A DNA stretch of 64,000 nt from G963664935 sp963664935 (GCA_963664935.2 CAXXSE010000007.1:496001-560000), one strand, 5' to 3'. Positions 34,997 to 44,732 are shown, numbered from the stretch's first letter. A program made the numbers and translations. Notes: generated by a model from the letters alone, not told the origin.

Positions 34997-36496
34997 TCAT
35001 ATAACACGCTTTCTCTGGTTGGAAGGCGGAATGGACATAACCTCTCGGTATTTCGCGATTGTCCTCCTCGCAACGTTAATACCCTTTGATTTTAATAAAA
35101 CCGAGATCTTATTGTCACTTAAGGGTTTAGCGGTATTCTCACTATCGATCAACTCCTGAATAAACGCTCTGATGGCTATTGAAGAACATTCTCCTCCAGC
35201 CTCGGTGGAAACATGGCTCGAGAAAAAATATTTAAATTCAAAAATTCCGTTTGGAGTATGCATGTATTTCTGTGTCGTAACCCTGGAAATAGTCGACTCG
35301 TGCATTTCAACAACCTCGGCGATTTCCCTTAACACCAGCGGTCTCATGGCAATAGGACCGGATTCCAGAAATTCATGTTGATGCGACACGATACAGTTAG
35401 CAACTTTAAGTACGGTTTTACTTCGGCTTTGCAGACTTTTCAAAAACCATTTAGCCTCTTGCAAGTGATTTTTCATGCACGTGTTGTCCGCACTGTTATC
35501 CGCTCGCTTGATTAGACCGGAATAAAATGGGTTGACCCGTAATTTTGGCGCGGTATCCGGATTTAGCGCAACCCGCCAATTCCCATTTTTTTTGGTCACG
35601 AACACATCCGGCGTCACATATTGGGAATCGCTGTTTTCGACACGGGTACCGGGACGTGGATCTAAGGAGCGGACCAACGACACGACCTGAGATAAGTCCT
35701 CGTCGGACAAGCCCAGATCGCGTTTCAATTTGAATTGATTCTGAGCCGCCAAATGCTCCAGCGAATCGCCGACCAAACTACGCGCTTCCTGTTTCCATGG
35801 CGTTTCATCCGGCAATTGATTGAGCTGTATCAAAAGACAATCCACCAAATCCACCGCGCCAACACCCAGAGGATCGAAATTTTGAACCCGATGCAAAACC
35901 GCCTCGACCTCATCGAATTCCAGATCTTCCAACTGACCTAACAATCCCTTATGGATATCTGAAACCGACGAGGCCAAGTACCCATGATCGTTAATCGAAT
36001 CGACTATAGCCATAGCGATTGCTGAATCCCGCTCGGAAAATCGCTCCAGTTCTATTTGCCCCAACAGATGCTGCCTGAGCGTTTCTGAAACAGGTTTTTG
36101 GAATTCAAAATCGGCTTGCTCCGAAGCAGGCAAGGTAGAAGTTGCCGTACGGACATTATCGTACACATCGTCCCACGAAGTATCCACCGGAAGGTCATCC
36201 GGAATATCGGTTTGAGATCCAGTACTATTCAATTCCTCGCTGTCCGAACCATTGGACCCTTCCTGATCTACCCCTTTTTCCAGCGAGTCGTTTGCGGACT
36301 GCGAAGAATCATCCGCAGAGACTGTGTCTTCATCAGTGGATTCCAACATCATATTGGAATCAAGCGCTTCCTGAATCTCCTGCTTAAGATCAAGCGTCGA
36401 CAATTGCAAAAGCCGGATGGCTTGTTGCAATTGGGGCGTCATCGTTAGATGCTGACCTAATTTGAGTTGTAGAGTTTGTTTCATCGCTTCAATCAT
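34997..36496 (-). CDS. rpoN: RNA polymerase sigma-54 factor
   Basis: Sigma-54 for enhancer-dependent transcription. 499 residues. The N-terminal activator-interacting region I is MKQTLQLKLGQHLTMTPQLQ, followed by an acidic region II. A core-binding domain follows (FDPLGVGAVDLVDCLLIQL, RSLDPRPG). The C-terminal region has the HTH (LREIAEVVEMHESTISRVTT) and the RpoN box, here ARRTIAKYRE. I kept ATG 36496 because GAGG lies 5 nt before it; an alternative ATG at 36484 has none. It lies 122 bp downstream of lptB. Confidence 0.97.
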   Translation of the reverse strand: MIEAMKQTLQLKLGQHLTMTPQLQQAIRLLQLSTLDLKQEIQEALDSNMMLESTDEDTVSADDSSQSANDSLEKGVDQEGSNGSDSEELNSTGSQTDIPDDLPVDTSWDDVYDNVRTATSTLPASEQADFEFQKPVSETLRQHLLGQIELERFSERDSAIAMAIVDSINDHGYLASSVSDIHKGLLGQLEDLEFDEVEAVLHRVQNFDPLGVGAVDLVDCLLIQLNQLPDETPWKQEARSLVGDSLEHLAAQNQFKLKRDLGLSDEDLSQVVSLVRSLDPRPGTRVENSDSQYVTPDVFVTKKNGNWRVALNPDTAPKLRVNPFYSGLIKRADNSADNTCMKNHLQEAKWFLKSLQSRSKTVLKVANCIVSHQHEFLESGPIAMRPLVLREIAEVVEMHESTISRVTTQKYMHTPNGIFEFKYFFSSHVSTEAGGECSSIAIRAFIQELIDSENTAKPLSDNKISVLLKSKGINVARRTIAKYREVMSIPPSNQRKRVI

Positions 36497-36618
36497 TATG
36501 ACCTCAACAAAGCGTCATTTTTCTCCTTTTTTTGCGAACATTATTAGTTATTTTAGCTCATTCGGTTCAGCGTGGGGGGCTCTCACCAATTATCGAGGTT
36601 TCCTAAAAATATTTAGTG

Positions 36619-37356
36619 TTACATATCAAAAGCTTCTCCTAGATAGACTTTTCTAACTTCACTGTTGTTCAAAATTTCATCGGTACCCCCTTCGGCTATT
36701 ACTTTGCCTTCATTTACTATGTACGCTCTATCACATATCCCCAAAGTTTCCCTGACATTATGTTCGGTAATCAAAATACCGATACCACGGTTACGGAGGT
36801 GATGTATAACATTTTGAATATCGAGAATTGAAATCGGGTCCACTCCGGCAAAGGGTTCGTCAAGCAATATAAATTTGGGCTCAATGGCCAGCGCCCGAGC
36901 TATTTCCAAGCGACGTCTTTCCCCACCGGAGAGCCCGATGGCAGCTTGATCTCTCAGATGGGCAATATTGAATTCCTGCAATAACTCGTCGATCATTATC
37001 TCGATTTGTCCCGGACTGAGATCGGCTCGAATCTCAAGAACCGCCCGTAGATTTTCCGCCACCGTCAATTTTCGGAACACCGACGGTTCTTGAGGAAGAT
37101 AGCCAAGCCCGAACCGGGCGCGAGCATGCATGGGCATCTTCGTGATTGACAGCTCATCCACGGAAATTTCTCCATGATCGGGCTTAACCAATCCGACAAT
37201 CATATAAAACGTAGTGGTTTTCCCAGCCCCATTCGGCCCCAGCAATCCAACAATCTCGCCACTTTTTACATGTAGCGACACGTCATCGACAACATTTCGA
37301 TTATTGTACTTTTTGGCTAAATCAGCCACCGAGAGACAAGAAACCTGGGCATTCAT
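36619..37356 (-). CDS. lptB: LPS export ABC transporter ATPase LptB
   Basis: Cytoplasmic ATPase of the LptB2FG complex that extracts LPS from the inner membrane. 245 residues. Walker A is GLLGPNGAGKTTTFYMIVGL, the signature is IGLSGGERRRLEIARALA, Walker B is FILLDEPFAGVDP, and the switch His is in ILITEHNVRETLG. LptB typically ends with the GEAFDM-like tail seen here (VRKVYLGEAFDM). Its ATG overlaps the lptA stop, as usual for the lptCAB operon. Confidence 0.98.
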   Translation of the reverse strand: MNAQVSCLSVADLAKKYNNRNVVDDVSLHVKSGEIVGLLGPNGAGKTTTFYMIVGLVKPDHGEISVDELSITKMPMHARARFGLGYLPQEPSVFRKLTVAENLRAVLEIRADLSPGQIEIMIDELLQEFNIAHLRDQAAIGLSGGERRRLEIARALAIEPKFILLDEPFAGVDPISILDIQNVIHHLRNRGIGILITEHNVRETLGICDRAYIVNEGKVIAEGGTDEILNNSEVRKVYLGEAFDM

Positions 37357-37856
37357 TTATTAGGATGCAGCGTCACATGAACTCGTTTTGTATTTGAGTC
37401 TTTTGCGCCAGCTTTTACGATCGAATTCTTGGTATCGTATTCTATCCGTTCACTAGTATAAGTATTGCTCCCCTGTACAACCTTGGCTTTTTCCAGCAAA
37501 ATCAACTTTCCATCTTTGCCATAATACTCCACGCGCAAAGATTTGCCGCGAATCTCCTCCTTGTCGTCGGACGGTTTTTGCTTGAATCGAACCGGGTTAC
37601 CGGTTGCAATCATTTTATTCAGCTCCTTTTCCCCCGATTCACTCATAAGAATAACAAGACGGTCCGAATTCATCCGCATGCTGCCTTGAGTGACCTGCAC
37701 ATTCCCCGTATAAACACTTTCACCTTTTTTTTCATCGTAGGTAGCGGCATCGGATTCAATATAAATCGGTTGCCGCGCATCGGTATCCAAGGACCAGACG
37801 TTCGCCGAAAACAACAAAACCCAAATCAAGAGAAAAAAGGCGTTAGTACACTTCAT
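37353..37856 (-). CDS. lptA: LPS export periplasmic bridge protein LptA
   Basis: Periplasmic protein that polymerises into the bridge carrying LPS to LptD. 167 residues from ATG 37856, chosen because GGGGAG lies just upstream; the upstream in-frame ATG at 37877 has no ribosome site. A signal peptide (FFLLIWVLLFSANVWS) precedes the beta-jellyroll OstA domain (IYIESDAATYDEKKGESVYTGN, VQVTQGSMRMNSDRLVI). It overlaps lptC at its start and lptB at its end, so all three are translated together. Confidence 0.94.
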   Translation of the reverse strand: MKCTNAFFLLIWVLLFSANVWSLDTDARQPIYIESDAATYDEKKGESVYTGNVQVTQGSMRMNSDRLVILMSESGEKELNKMIATGNPVRFKQKPSDDKEEIRGKSLRVEYYGKDGKLILLEKAKVVQGSNTYTSERIEYDTKNSIVKAGAKDSNTKRVHVTLHPNK

Positions 37857-38406
37857 ATCTCCCCTTAACTTTTGCAAGCAGTGTTAAATGAATAGGATTA
37901 GAGAAAAACACACGCATTCCGACACCACTGATGTTGTCGGATAGACTGCGAATATCCGCCCACTCCGAGGTCTCCGCAAATTTTCGTTCGGGCTCCATCC
38001 ATAGGTTTCTTGTTACAATTTTAACTGGTCTAACATTTTCCGCGCCGTCACGGTCGACAAAAACATCACCTCCGAAAAAAATCTTTGCTCCGTCCGGTGA
38101 AATAGTTCCCGTATCCGATCGAATGACCCACGGCGGCCTGTCCAGGTTAAAAAGGGTTACAATCGGCTTTTCCAATTCGGTCGAATCCTTAGCGTTGAAA
38201 TGCACCATCGAATCCGCTTTAAGCCGGTGTTTCTGAAAACCTTTCTCATCGGTAACGGTCATTTCGAAATGATTGGCGTAATAATCTATGCCGCCGCCAT
38301 CGGGTACGCTCGAAGGATCCCGACTTATCGAAAATAATCCGGAAAGCCAAAAACTGCCCAAGGCCACCAAGACCATGACAACATAAATGCGCAATCCGAG
38401 AGTCAT
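37843..38406 (-). CDS. lptC: LPS export protein LptC
   Basis: Bitopic inner-membrane protein that receives LPS from LptB2FG and hands it to LptA. 187 residues. One N-terminal membrane segment (IYVVMVLVALGSFWLSGLF) is followed by the periplasmic OstA-like domain, with DYYANHFEMTVTDEKGFQKH, LEKPIVTLF, GTISPDGAKIFFGGDV and VFFSNPIHLTLLAKVKGRY. The order kdsC-lptC-lptA-lptB is the standard one. Confidence 0.93.
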   Translation of the reverse strand: MTLGLRIYVVMVLVALGSFWLSGLFSISRDPSSVPDGGGIDYYANHFEMTVTDEKGFQKHRLKADSMVHFNAKDSTELEKPIVTLFNLDRPPWVIRSDTGTISPDGAKIFFGGDVFVDRDGAENVRPVKIVTRNLWMEPERKFAETSEWADIRSLSDNISGVGMRVFFSNPIHLTLLAKVKGRYEVY

Positions 38407-38413
38407 ACAAAAA

Positions 38414-38937
38414 TCAAAGATAGGCCGCTATAGCGCTATCCAAGGTATTTTGCGCCTGCATAAGAAAATCACAAACTTCCCGCACAGCGCCGTCTCCTCC
38501 ATTCTTTTCGGTCACCCACCGAGCGCGTTCACGCACCGCGAAGTTTGCATCGTTTACGGCAATCGACAAACCCACGCGTTGCATCACTGGCAGATCCAAA
38601 AGATCATCACCAACGTGCGCGACCTGCTCATGAGTAACAGCCAATTGAACGCACAATTCTTCCAAAGCAGCAACCTTATCCTCCCGCCCCTGATAAACAT
38701 GATCGATCCCCAGGTCCTTCATCCGCATTTCAACCGATTCGGAACAGCGTCCGGAGATCACAGCCACTTCCACGCCGCTTTGACGTAGCATCTTCACACC
38801 ATGCCCATCGCGCGCATGAAAACATTTAAATTCATGTCCTTGATGATCAATATACAATTTGCCGTCGGTGTCAGTACGCCATCGACATCAAAGATTACCA
38901 AGCGAATTTTTTTTGCCTTCTCCACCACTTCAATCAT
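38414..38937 (-). pseudogene. kdsC: Kdo-8-phosphate phosphatase, frameshifted near its N-terminus
   Basis: The gene starts at ATG 38937, overlapping the kdsD stop, and reads MIEVVEKAKKIRLVIFDVDG VL with the HAD nucleophile DVDG. Near 38875 the frame is lost. The continuation, DGKLYIDHQGHEFKCFHARD, lies in another frame, as if two bases (an extra AC) were inserted between GVLT and DGK. From there the rest is open and normal (VAVISGRCSESV, VAHVGDDLLDLPVMQRVGLS). A protein started at 38857 would lack the nucleophile Asp and be inactive. An intact KdsC-like gene at 21215-21778 might compensate. Confidence 0.85.
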
Positions 38938-39929
38938 TAAATAATACCCGCCTTGAGTAAATCATGCATGTTCAAAGCGCCTATAAGACGATCGTCTTTA
39001 TCCACCACTAAAAGCGCGTTGATCTTTTTGGAATCCATAATATTAACCGCTTCCGCCGCTAATATCCCTTTTTCGATAGTGGTACAACCCAGGGTCATCA
39101 CTTCTGTAATGGGCGTGGTATGGATATCGTGATCCTTCGCGAACATCCGCCGTAAATCACCATCCGTAAAAATACCTAAAACCCGATCCTGAGTATCCAC
39201 AACAGCGGTCATACCCATTTTCTTTTCGGTCATTTCCAGTAACGCTTCACTGATTACGGCGGATTCCGATATCCGCGGAACATCTTTTCCACTGTGCATA
39301 ACATCATTCACCTTCAGTAACAATCGTTTTCCGAGACTGCCAGCCGGATGGGAAAGCGCAAAATCATCCCGGGAAAACCCGCGGGCGTCTAACAACGATA
39401 CGGCTAAAGCATCCCCCATCACCAGTGCGGCCGTAGTACTTGAAGTCGGCGCCAACCCTAAAGGACACGCCTCTTTTTCAACGCTAACATCAATATGCAC
39501 CGAAGCTTGTTTCGCCAACGTCGAACTTGGCCTGCCGGTCATCGAAATCAAGGGTACGCCAAGGCGCTTAATAATGGGTAAAATAGTCAGGATCTCCTCG
39601 GTTTCACCCGAGTTTGACACCGCCAGAACCACATCTTGGGCTGTAATCATACCTAAATCGCCGTGACTGGCTTCACCAGGATGAACAAAAAAAGCCGGAG
39701 TACCCGTGCTTGCAAGCGTTGCGGCAATCTTACCGGCGATGTGCCCGGACTTTCCCATTCCCGTCACCACAATTCTTCCTCTACACAACAGCATCAAGTG
39801 ACAGGCCTGTTCGAATTTTTGGTCTACCCTCTCAGACAACGCGGAAATTGACTCCGTTTCGATTTGGATGACTTCTAGCCCGAGGCGCCTAAGGTTCGGC
39901 CCCTGATTCTTGCTTGACATTTTGGTCAA
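38937..39929 (-). CDS. kdsD: D-arabinose 5-phosphate isomerase
   Basis: Converts ribulose 5-phosphate to arabinose 5-phosphate, the first step of Kdo synthesis for LPS. 330 residues. The SIS sugar-isomerase domain has RIVVTGMGKSGHIAGKIAAT and TPAFFVHPGEASHGDLGMIT, VSNSGETEEI, and LGLAPTSSTTAALVMGDALA. It is followed by two CBS domains (VNDVMHSGKDVPRISESAVI, ITEVMTLGCTTIEKG). Its start overlaps the exchanger stop and its stop overlaps the kdsC ATG. MSSKNQ at 39920 is an alternative start. Confidence 0.96.
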   Translation of the reverse strand: MTKMSSKNQGPNLRRLGLEVIQIETESISALSERVDQKFEQACHLMLLCRGRIVVTGMGKSGHIAGKIAATLASTGTPAFFVHPGEASHGDLGMITAQDVVLAVSNSGETEEILTILPIIKRLGVPLISMTGRPSSTLAKQASVHIDVSVEKEACPLGLAPTSSTTAALVMGDALAVSLLDARGFSRDDFALSHPAGSLGKRLLLKVNDVMHSGKDVPRISESAVISEALLEMTEKKMGMTAVVDTQDRVLGIFTDGDLRRMFAKDHDIHTTPITEVMTLGCTTIEKGILAAEAVNIMDSKKINALLVVDKDDRLIGALNMHDLLKAGII

Positions 39930-40891
39930 CGGCTACCCGAAATAATAAGAAATTGATACACAAAAAAAGCGAGAAGAAGCCCGCTCCCTTCGAGCCGATT
40001 GATTCGGCCGTGCCCTCCTCTATTGAAACCAAAAACACATAACGCAACCGTAAATCCCGCCATCCAGGGAAAATCACGAGTCAGAACCTCTGGCGCCACC
40101 GGTCCCGGATGAAATATTCCGGGCAACGAATACACAGCTAAAAGATTGTACATATTCGAACCGATGATGTTGCCGAGCGCAAGATCGTCTTCACCTTTTA
40201 ATATACTTGAAATCGATGCGGCAAGTTCCGGGAGGCTTGTGCCCAATGCAACAATAGTCAATCCTATAATCAGATCACTAACGCCGAACGACTGGGCTAT
40301 ATGCACCGCGGCCCATACTAAAAGACGAGAACTTAGGATAAGCCCCGTCAATCCGATAGCAAACCAGAAAAATGCCTTAGCAAGCGGCAAGTCTTTCGGT
40401 AATTCATGCTCGATCGCTTCGTTAAAAGGGTCGGATCTCGGTACACCTTTCGCCGATTTGACAAGCCAAAACAGAAATACACCCAATCCCACGATCATCA
40501 ACCCGCTATCAACAACGTTGAGTCCCCGTATTGATCCTAGGAAAAAACAAATCATGGTTGCCCCCAAGAGAACAGGGAGTTCACGTTTCAATACTTTTGA
40601 ATGAACGGTTACCGGAGCAAGAACCGCGGTAACACCCAATATCAATCCGATGTTTGCGATATTAGACCCCAAAGCGTTACCCACCGCCAATCCGGTATTC
40701 CCCTGCCAGGACGCGATCCCGGAAACCAACATCTCCGGGGCGGAAGTACCGAGTCCGACAATCGTAAGACCGATAACCAACGGAGAGATACCAAAATTAC
40801 GGGCGATTGCCACAGCTCCGACAACAAACCGATCAGCGGCGAAAACTATCAATACTAAGCCGATAATAATACCCGCTAAATAATAAGCCAT
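39926..40891 (-). CDS. CaCA-family Na+/Ca2+ exchanger (YrbG-like)
   Basis: 321-residue inner-membrane cation exchanger with two homologous halves of about five helices. The alpha repeats are IGLTIVGLGTSAPEMLVSGI (first) and IGLTIVALGTSLPELAASIS (second), each with the acidic residue that binds Ca2+. GNALGSNIANIGLILGV and GNIIGSNMYNLLAVYSL are the matching second helices. YrbG is the usual first gene of the kdsD-kdsC-lptCAB block. Physiological ions are inferred from the family. Confidence 0.93.
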   Translation of the reverse strand: MAYYLAGIIIGLVLIVFAADRFVVGAVAIARNFGISPLVIGLTIVGLGTSAPEMLVSGIASWQGNTGLAVGNALGSNIANIGLILGVTAVLAPVTVHSKVLKRELPVLLGATMICFFLGSIRGLNVVDSGLMIVGLGVFLFWLVKSAKGVPRSDPFNEAIEHELPKDLPLAKAFFWFAIGLTGLILSSRLLVWAAVHIAQSFGVSDLIIGLTIVALGTSLPELAASISSILKGEDDLALGNIIGSNMYNLLAVYSLPGIFHPGPVAPEVLTRDFPWMAGFTVALCVFGFNRGGHGRINRLEGSGLLLAFFVYQFLIISGSR

Positions 40892-41080
40892 GGAGAAGAA
40901 AAATATTTTTGCATAGCGTTTGATTATGCCACGAATTCGCCTATTCGCGCTTCGAAATATTTCGAAACGTGTGTTGACGGAGCAAGAAGCGGTAAAGGAG
41001 GATGAATGGATATTAAATAGGGATGTAACCGCGCATTTAGATTATTGACTTCGTAGAAGATCCCATCGAAAGCGTTTTAA

Positions 41081-41956
41081 TCAAGCCGGTTCTACGCTTG
41101 GTTCGTTCGTGGATGAGAATATTACGACCACGACCCCCGAAATGATCGTCAATACGCCGATAATTTTTTGGATACCAAAGTATTCTCCAAACACTAGAAA
41201 CCCGAAGGAAAGGGTGAACACACTTTGAATGACCGCGAATAATGGCACGGTAATCGAGACGTTGCCGTGCGAGTAGGTGATTTGCATACAGATCCAGCCC
41301 ACCACACCAAAAAAAATCAGTATAAAGAAGGGCCACAAACTGAAAAAATACAGTACGCTATCTAAGGAAAAAATAGAAAAATGGCCCAATTCAGTGATGA
41401 CAAGATTGGTATTGGCCTTAACATATGTTTCAACATTCCCCAAGGCAATTCCGGTGCATATGGCATAGGCAATCTCATAATTTTCGACTTTTTGCTTATA
41501 GACGGTATATACAATGGCTCCAATACCTAGAATGGATATCAAGCTGATTAAAACCAAAACTTGGGTGTCGGTTCCTTCTCCGGTTGCGGGCGTATCAATA
41601 AAAATGATTAACAGGGTGCCAAGGGTCACCAGCAACACACCCCACCATTGTTGCGAGTTGAGCGATTCTCGCAAAATAAAATAGCCGAGTAACAAAACGA
41701 AGATATAAGAAAAATTCAGTATTGGATAAACCACCGACACATCCAGTACCGATTGTAATTCGACGATTGCAATGTTGGCCGCGAAACTTAATAACACGCC
41801 TAAAAGCCAGATCTTGTTGTGGATCAGAAACTTGAGGATCGACCCTAGAGAGTAGGAACCTAAACCAGCGCCCTGTTGCAATCCGTATTTACACAGAATC
41901 GCGCTGAGTCCGTAGATAAAGCTGCAGGCAAACACCAATAAGGTCATAAAATACAT
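41081..41956 (-). CDS. DMT-superfamily (EamA-like) transporter
   Basis: 291 residues with about ten predicted membrane helices arranged as two EamA halves. The first half ends in VVYPILNFSYIFVLLLGYFI with a following RESLNSQQWWGVLLVTLGT. The second ends in VSITVPLFAVIQSVFTLSFG and FLVFGEYFGIQKIIGVLTII. Family members export metabolites or amino-sugar-type compounds; the substrate is not evident. A stand-alone gene: about 190 bp on its downstream side (up to yrbG) and 250 bp on its upstream side hold no gene I can see. Confidence 0.85.
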   Translation of the reverse strand: MYFMTLLVFACSFIYGLSAILCKYGLQQGAGLGSYSLGSILKFLIHNKIWLLGVLLSFAANIAIVELQSVLDVSVVYPILNFSYIFVLLLGYFILRESLNSQQWWGVLLVTLGTLLIIFIDTPATGEGTDTQVLVLISLISILGIGAIVYTVYKQKVENYEIAYAICTGIALGNVETYVKANTNLVITELGHFSIFSLDSVLYFFSLWPFFILIFFGVVGWICMQITYSHGNVSITVPLFAVIQSVFTLSFGFLVFGEYFGIQKIIGVLTIISGVVVVIFSSTNEPSVEPA

Positions 41957-42211
41957 TTAATCGCTCCTCAACCCGACAAACTTTACTTTATCGTGAATAA
42001 TACGTTTCCGCCTCAACCTTTGATCGCTAAATCGACCGACCATTAACCGCCTACGCTAATATTGATATGCTCGAAAGTCTCCTTGATCTTGAGAGGTTGA
42101 AAAAACCACACAAGGAAATAGCAAGCAATGGTCATTCTATCGTTGAGTTCGCCGGTTGACAAATGCTGGCCGCACACAACCTGACATTTTACCGAAAATC
42201 AGTCCTCTAAA

Positions 42212-42511
42212 TTAGAGATTGTAAAAGGCCTCCCTACCGGGATACGATGCTTTCTCGCCAAGCAGTTCTTCGATAACCATAAGTCGATTATATTTGGCGA
42301 CCCGGTCAGATCTTGACAGGGAGCCGGTTTTGATTTGTCCCGCCGATGTCACAACCGCTAAATCAGCGATGGTAGTATCCTCTATCTCATCGGAACGATG
42401 GGAAATCACGGCTCTATTCGTGACAAATAAATCATCACCTACTAATTGAACATTTTTTACGGCTTGCAACACACCTTGTCCAAGATAGCGTTTCGGGTCC
42501 CACAAGAACAA
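42212..42511 (-). pseudogene. Enolase C-terminal fragment with internal deletion
   Basis: The end of enolase is obvious: DTTIADLAVVTSAGQIKTGS followed by LSRSDRVAKYNRLMVIEELL and YPGREAFYNL. Upstream, KNVQLVGDDLFVTN is joined directly to RAVISHRSDEIEDT. The intervening ~45 residues of normal enolase (which include the catalytic Lys in the SILIKLNQ region) are absent, and nothing of the N-terminal two-thirds is present. It is non-functional; a complete eno gene must lie elsewhere. Confidence 0.88.
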
Positions 42512-42517
42512 GCCGGA

Positions 42518-42895
42518 CTAGTCGCCTTTTTGTCCTGAAACGGATTTCAAGGTAGCAGCGGGGGTGTCCATTCCTTTTTTCATCAGTGCATTCACTTCTT
42601 TTGTGTTTTCCGTAATCATCTCCATGGATTCCTTAGCCGATTCGTAGAAAGTTTCAGCGGATTTTTGCATTTAAGTTGTTTGAGCTTTTATGTATTCCCT
42701 AACGTCCTTTTCGTCTTTTATTTCGGACACCGAACCGAGTTGCTTTTTGATTGTCTCGGTATATACATTAATCGTTTCAATCTGTTTTTCAGAGTATTTT
42801 TTAAAAGCACGAACATTGGTTTCCATTAATTCCTTAGTCGTACCGACAGTCACTTCATTGAATTTGCTGATTAAATCGATGAACTTTTGTTGCAT
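42518..42895 (-). pseudogene. Phasin-like protein gene split by an in-frame TAA
   Basis: The first part, from ATG 42895, encodes MQQKFIDLISKFNEVTVGTT followed by KELMETNVRAFKKYSEKQIE and ends at IKAQTT. A TAA (42671-42673) follows, and then, in the same frame, ATG CAA AAA opens a second 50-residue part, MQKSAETFYESAKESMEMIT to VSGQKGD. Together they form one amphipathic helical protein of phasin type (storage-granule surface or stress protein). The stop replaces one codon in the middle of the phasin helix. The second ATG directly follows the stop, so re-initiation could still make the C-terminal piece. Confidence 0.7.
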
Positions 42896-43161
42896 GGTTG
42901 TTTTCCCCTGAGAAAGTGAAAGAAGTAAATAAATTCGGCCAGTATTGCTGCACCGCACCATTTATACGGTGCAGTATACCTCATAATGCTTTTGTGTCAA
43001 CTGCTTTTTTTAACTGCTTGTGGTTGGCTAATTTTGGCATCTTTTTTCCGGATGCTTGTAAAACCATCTCAATCAAATTGATTGTGATCAACTCGTGATA
43101 CTTGTTACGATGGCGTTATTTTTTTGTTGATTGCTGAAAGATGAGGGAAAAACCTTAATTT

Positions 43162-44127
43162 ATGAATAAAATGGACAAAACCCTTTGTTCACTATTTGTA
43201 GTCATATCGTTCTGTTTGGATGCAATACCCGCGATGGCGGTTACACCCGCGGGACAAGATGATTTGCGGATACATACGGGAGAACCCCGGCGAAATGGCG
43301 AGACCATCATTTCAATTACGGGCAGGTGGCGCATCGATGGAAAACTTCGATACCAAGGTACAGGCTTGTCTTTTTTTCATGGACCGGACCAGCCTAAACC
43401 CGACAATTCGGCGTCAACGGCAAAAAAGATGGTGACGGCGATGAAAGAAGGGATGGTCAACCAGCTTCCGTCCTGGCGTGGATTCGCTATACGCCATGAT
43501 GATCGGCCGGAAGATCCGCAATTTATTATGACCAACAAAGCAGGAATGTCATTTGCCGAAATCACCATCAGGGATTATACGAATCAAAAGTTTTCAGCGG
43601 AAATTGGTGGATCGTCTTTTTCAGCGTCGGACGTGCGGATAGCGATTTATTTAGTTGAATCGGCAGCCGTCGATAAGGTCGCATATATGGGATACGCCGC
43701 GCCAAAGACAAAAAATTTCCGAGCGACGGGCGGTAGTATTGAAGTAACCATGGGCAACAAAACCGCACTGATCGACACCACCGGCAAGGCGCTTCCGGCA
43801 ATCGAGCAAGCATTGGCCAGGAAGCTAGGTGGAAGTTTTAGTTCATCCCCGATATATCCCAATTCGGCCGACGGAGATGAGAGAAATGTTAAGGAATTTG
43901 ATCAGGGTGAAATACAGTTTTCCAGGTTAAGAGAAAAATTATTCACGATAGATCTCAAAGATCCCAGTATTGCCGTCATAACCAAATACAAGTTTAAGGA
44001 TGAAAACAAGAGTAGCTCTGACGCGTTGGGTGGATACTTGCCCTATATCGTGGTGTTACTCGTGGCGGGCTGTGTTTATTATTACCGCCAACAAAAAAAA
44101 TCACCCGACGAGTCTGGTAACGTCTGA
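43162..44127 (+). CDS. Unknown secreted protein with C-terminal membrane anchor
   Basis: 321 residues; I do not recognise it. An N-terminal signal peptide (LCSLFVVISFCLDAIPAMA) leads to an extracytoplasmic region of about 260 residues with no cysteines and many beta-prone stretches (ETIISITGRWRIDGKLRYQG, AGMSFAEITIRDYTNQKFSA). A C-terminal membrane helix, YLPYIVVLLVAGCVYYY, precedes a basic tail QQKKSPDES. The topology is type I: periplasmic domain held by a C-terminal anchor. The ~265 bp upstream contain no gene. It may belong with the small anchored protein at 44340. Confidence 0.7.
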   Translation: MNKMDKTLCSLFVVISFCLDAIPAMAVTPAGQDDLRIHTGEPRRNGETIISITGRWRIDGKLRYQGTGLSFFHGPDQPKPDNSASTAKKMVTAMKEGMVNQLPSWRGFAIRHDDRPEDPQFIMTNKAGMSFAEITIRDYTNQKFSAEIGGSSFSASDVRIAIYLVESAAVDKVAYMGYAAPKTKNFRATGGSIEVTMGNKTALIDTTGKALPAIEQALARKLGGSFSSSPIYPNSADGDERNVKEFDQGEIQFSRLREKLFTIDLKDPSIAVITKYKFKDENKSSSDALGGYLPYIVVLLVAGCVYYYRQQKKSPDESGNV

Positions 44128-44339
44128 TATCCCTCAGCTTAACTCAGACTCTAATGGGTTTATACAGCGTAGCGGCACTACGTTGAAGGTTTTGCGATTG
44201 CAAATCGGCCAAAGACGGCCTGAGAATGAGATGCGGGATATTCAGGTTTTTTGGGGCGAGTCCTAATATGTAAAACTGGAAAAAATACAGTAAAATTGGT
44301 GTGCTAATTGTTATTCAATAAAACTGAGAGGAATCAAAA

Positions 44340-44699
44340 ATGTCAGAATCACCCACCAAGCTTCCGTTGAAAGAATTTTTTCTTGGCTTTATATTCGTCA
44401 TAGTCGTAGGCGCTGGCGTGATAGTCTTGGGAAAAAAAAGCAACGAGGAGAAAGAACAGGGAGCATTGCTACTGCAAGGTTATCAATTGACAACCCACGG
44501 ATCGAATTTTTGTGGCACCGCAATTAAAGATGCAACCGGCTCGAGTGCGGGGTCACCAACACTAACTACGGGAGACAGAATTACCACCGTTACACTGACA
44601 TGGGACCAACCCTATAAGAATTTCAAAAAAGCCAAATGTACTTATGTAAAAGGAAGTGGAATAGTATCCCTTATTATTGATGGGAAAACGATTAAATAA
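44340..44699 (+). CDS. Unknown small membrane-anchored protein
   Basis: 119 residues; not recognised. It has a short cytoplasmic N-terminus, one membrane helix (EFFLGFIFVIVVGAGVIVLG), then a periplasmic domain with two cysteines (NFCGTAIKD, KKAKCTYVKG) that could form a disulfide, and beta-rich segments TTVTLTWDQPY and GIVSLIIDGKTIK. GAGAGGAATC before the ATG provides a ribosome site. It lies 212 bp after the larger anchored protein on the same strand, so the two may be co-expressed. The base composition resembles its neighbours. Confidence 0.65.
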   Translation: MSESPTKLPLKEFFLGFIFVIVVGAGVIVLGKKSNEEKEQGALLLQGYQLTTHGSNFCGTAIKDATGSSAGSPTLTTGDRITTVTLTWDQPYKNFKKAKCTYVKGSGIVSLIIDGKTIK

Positions 44700-44732
44700 A
44701 TGATTCGAATCAAAACAATCTCGTAAACTTAA

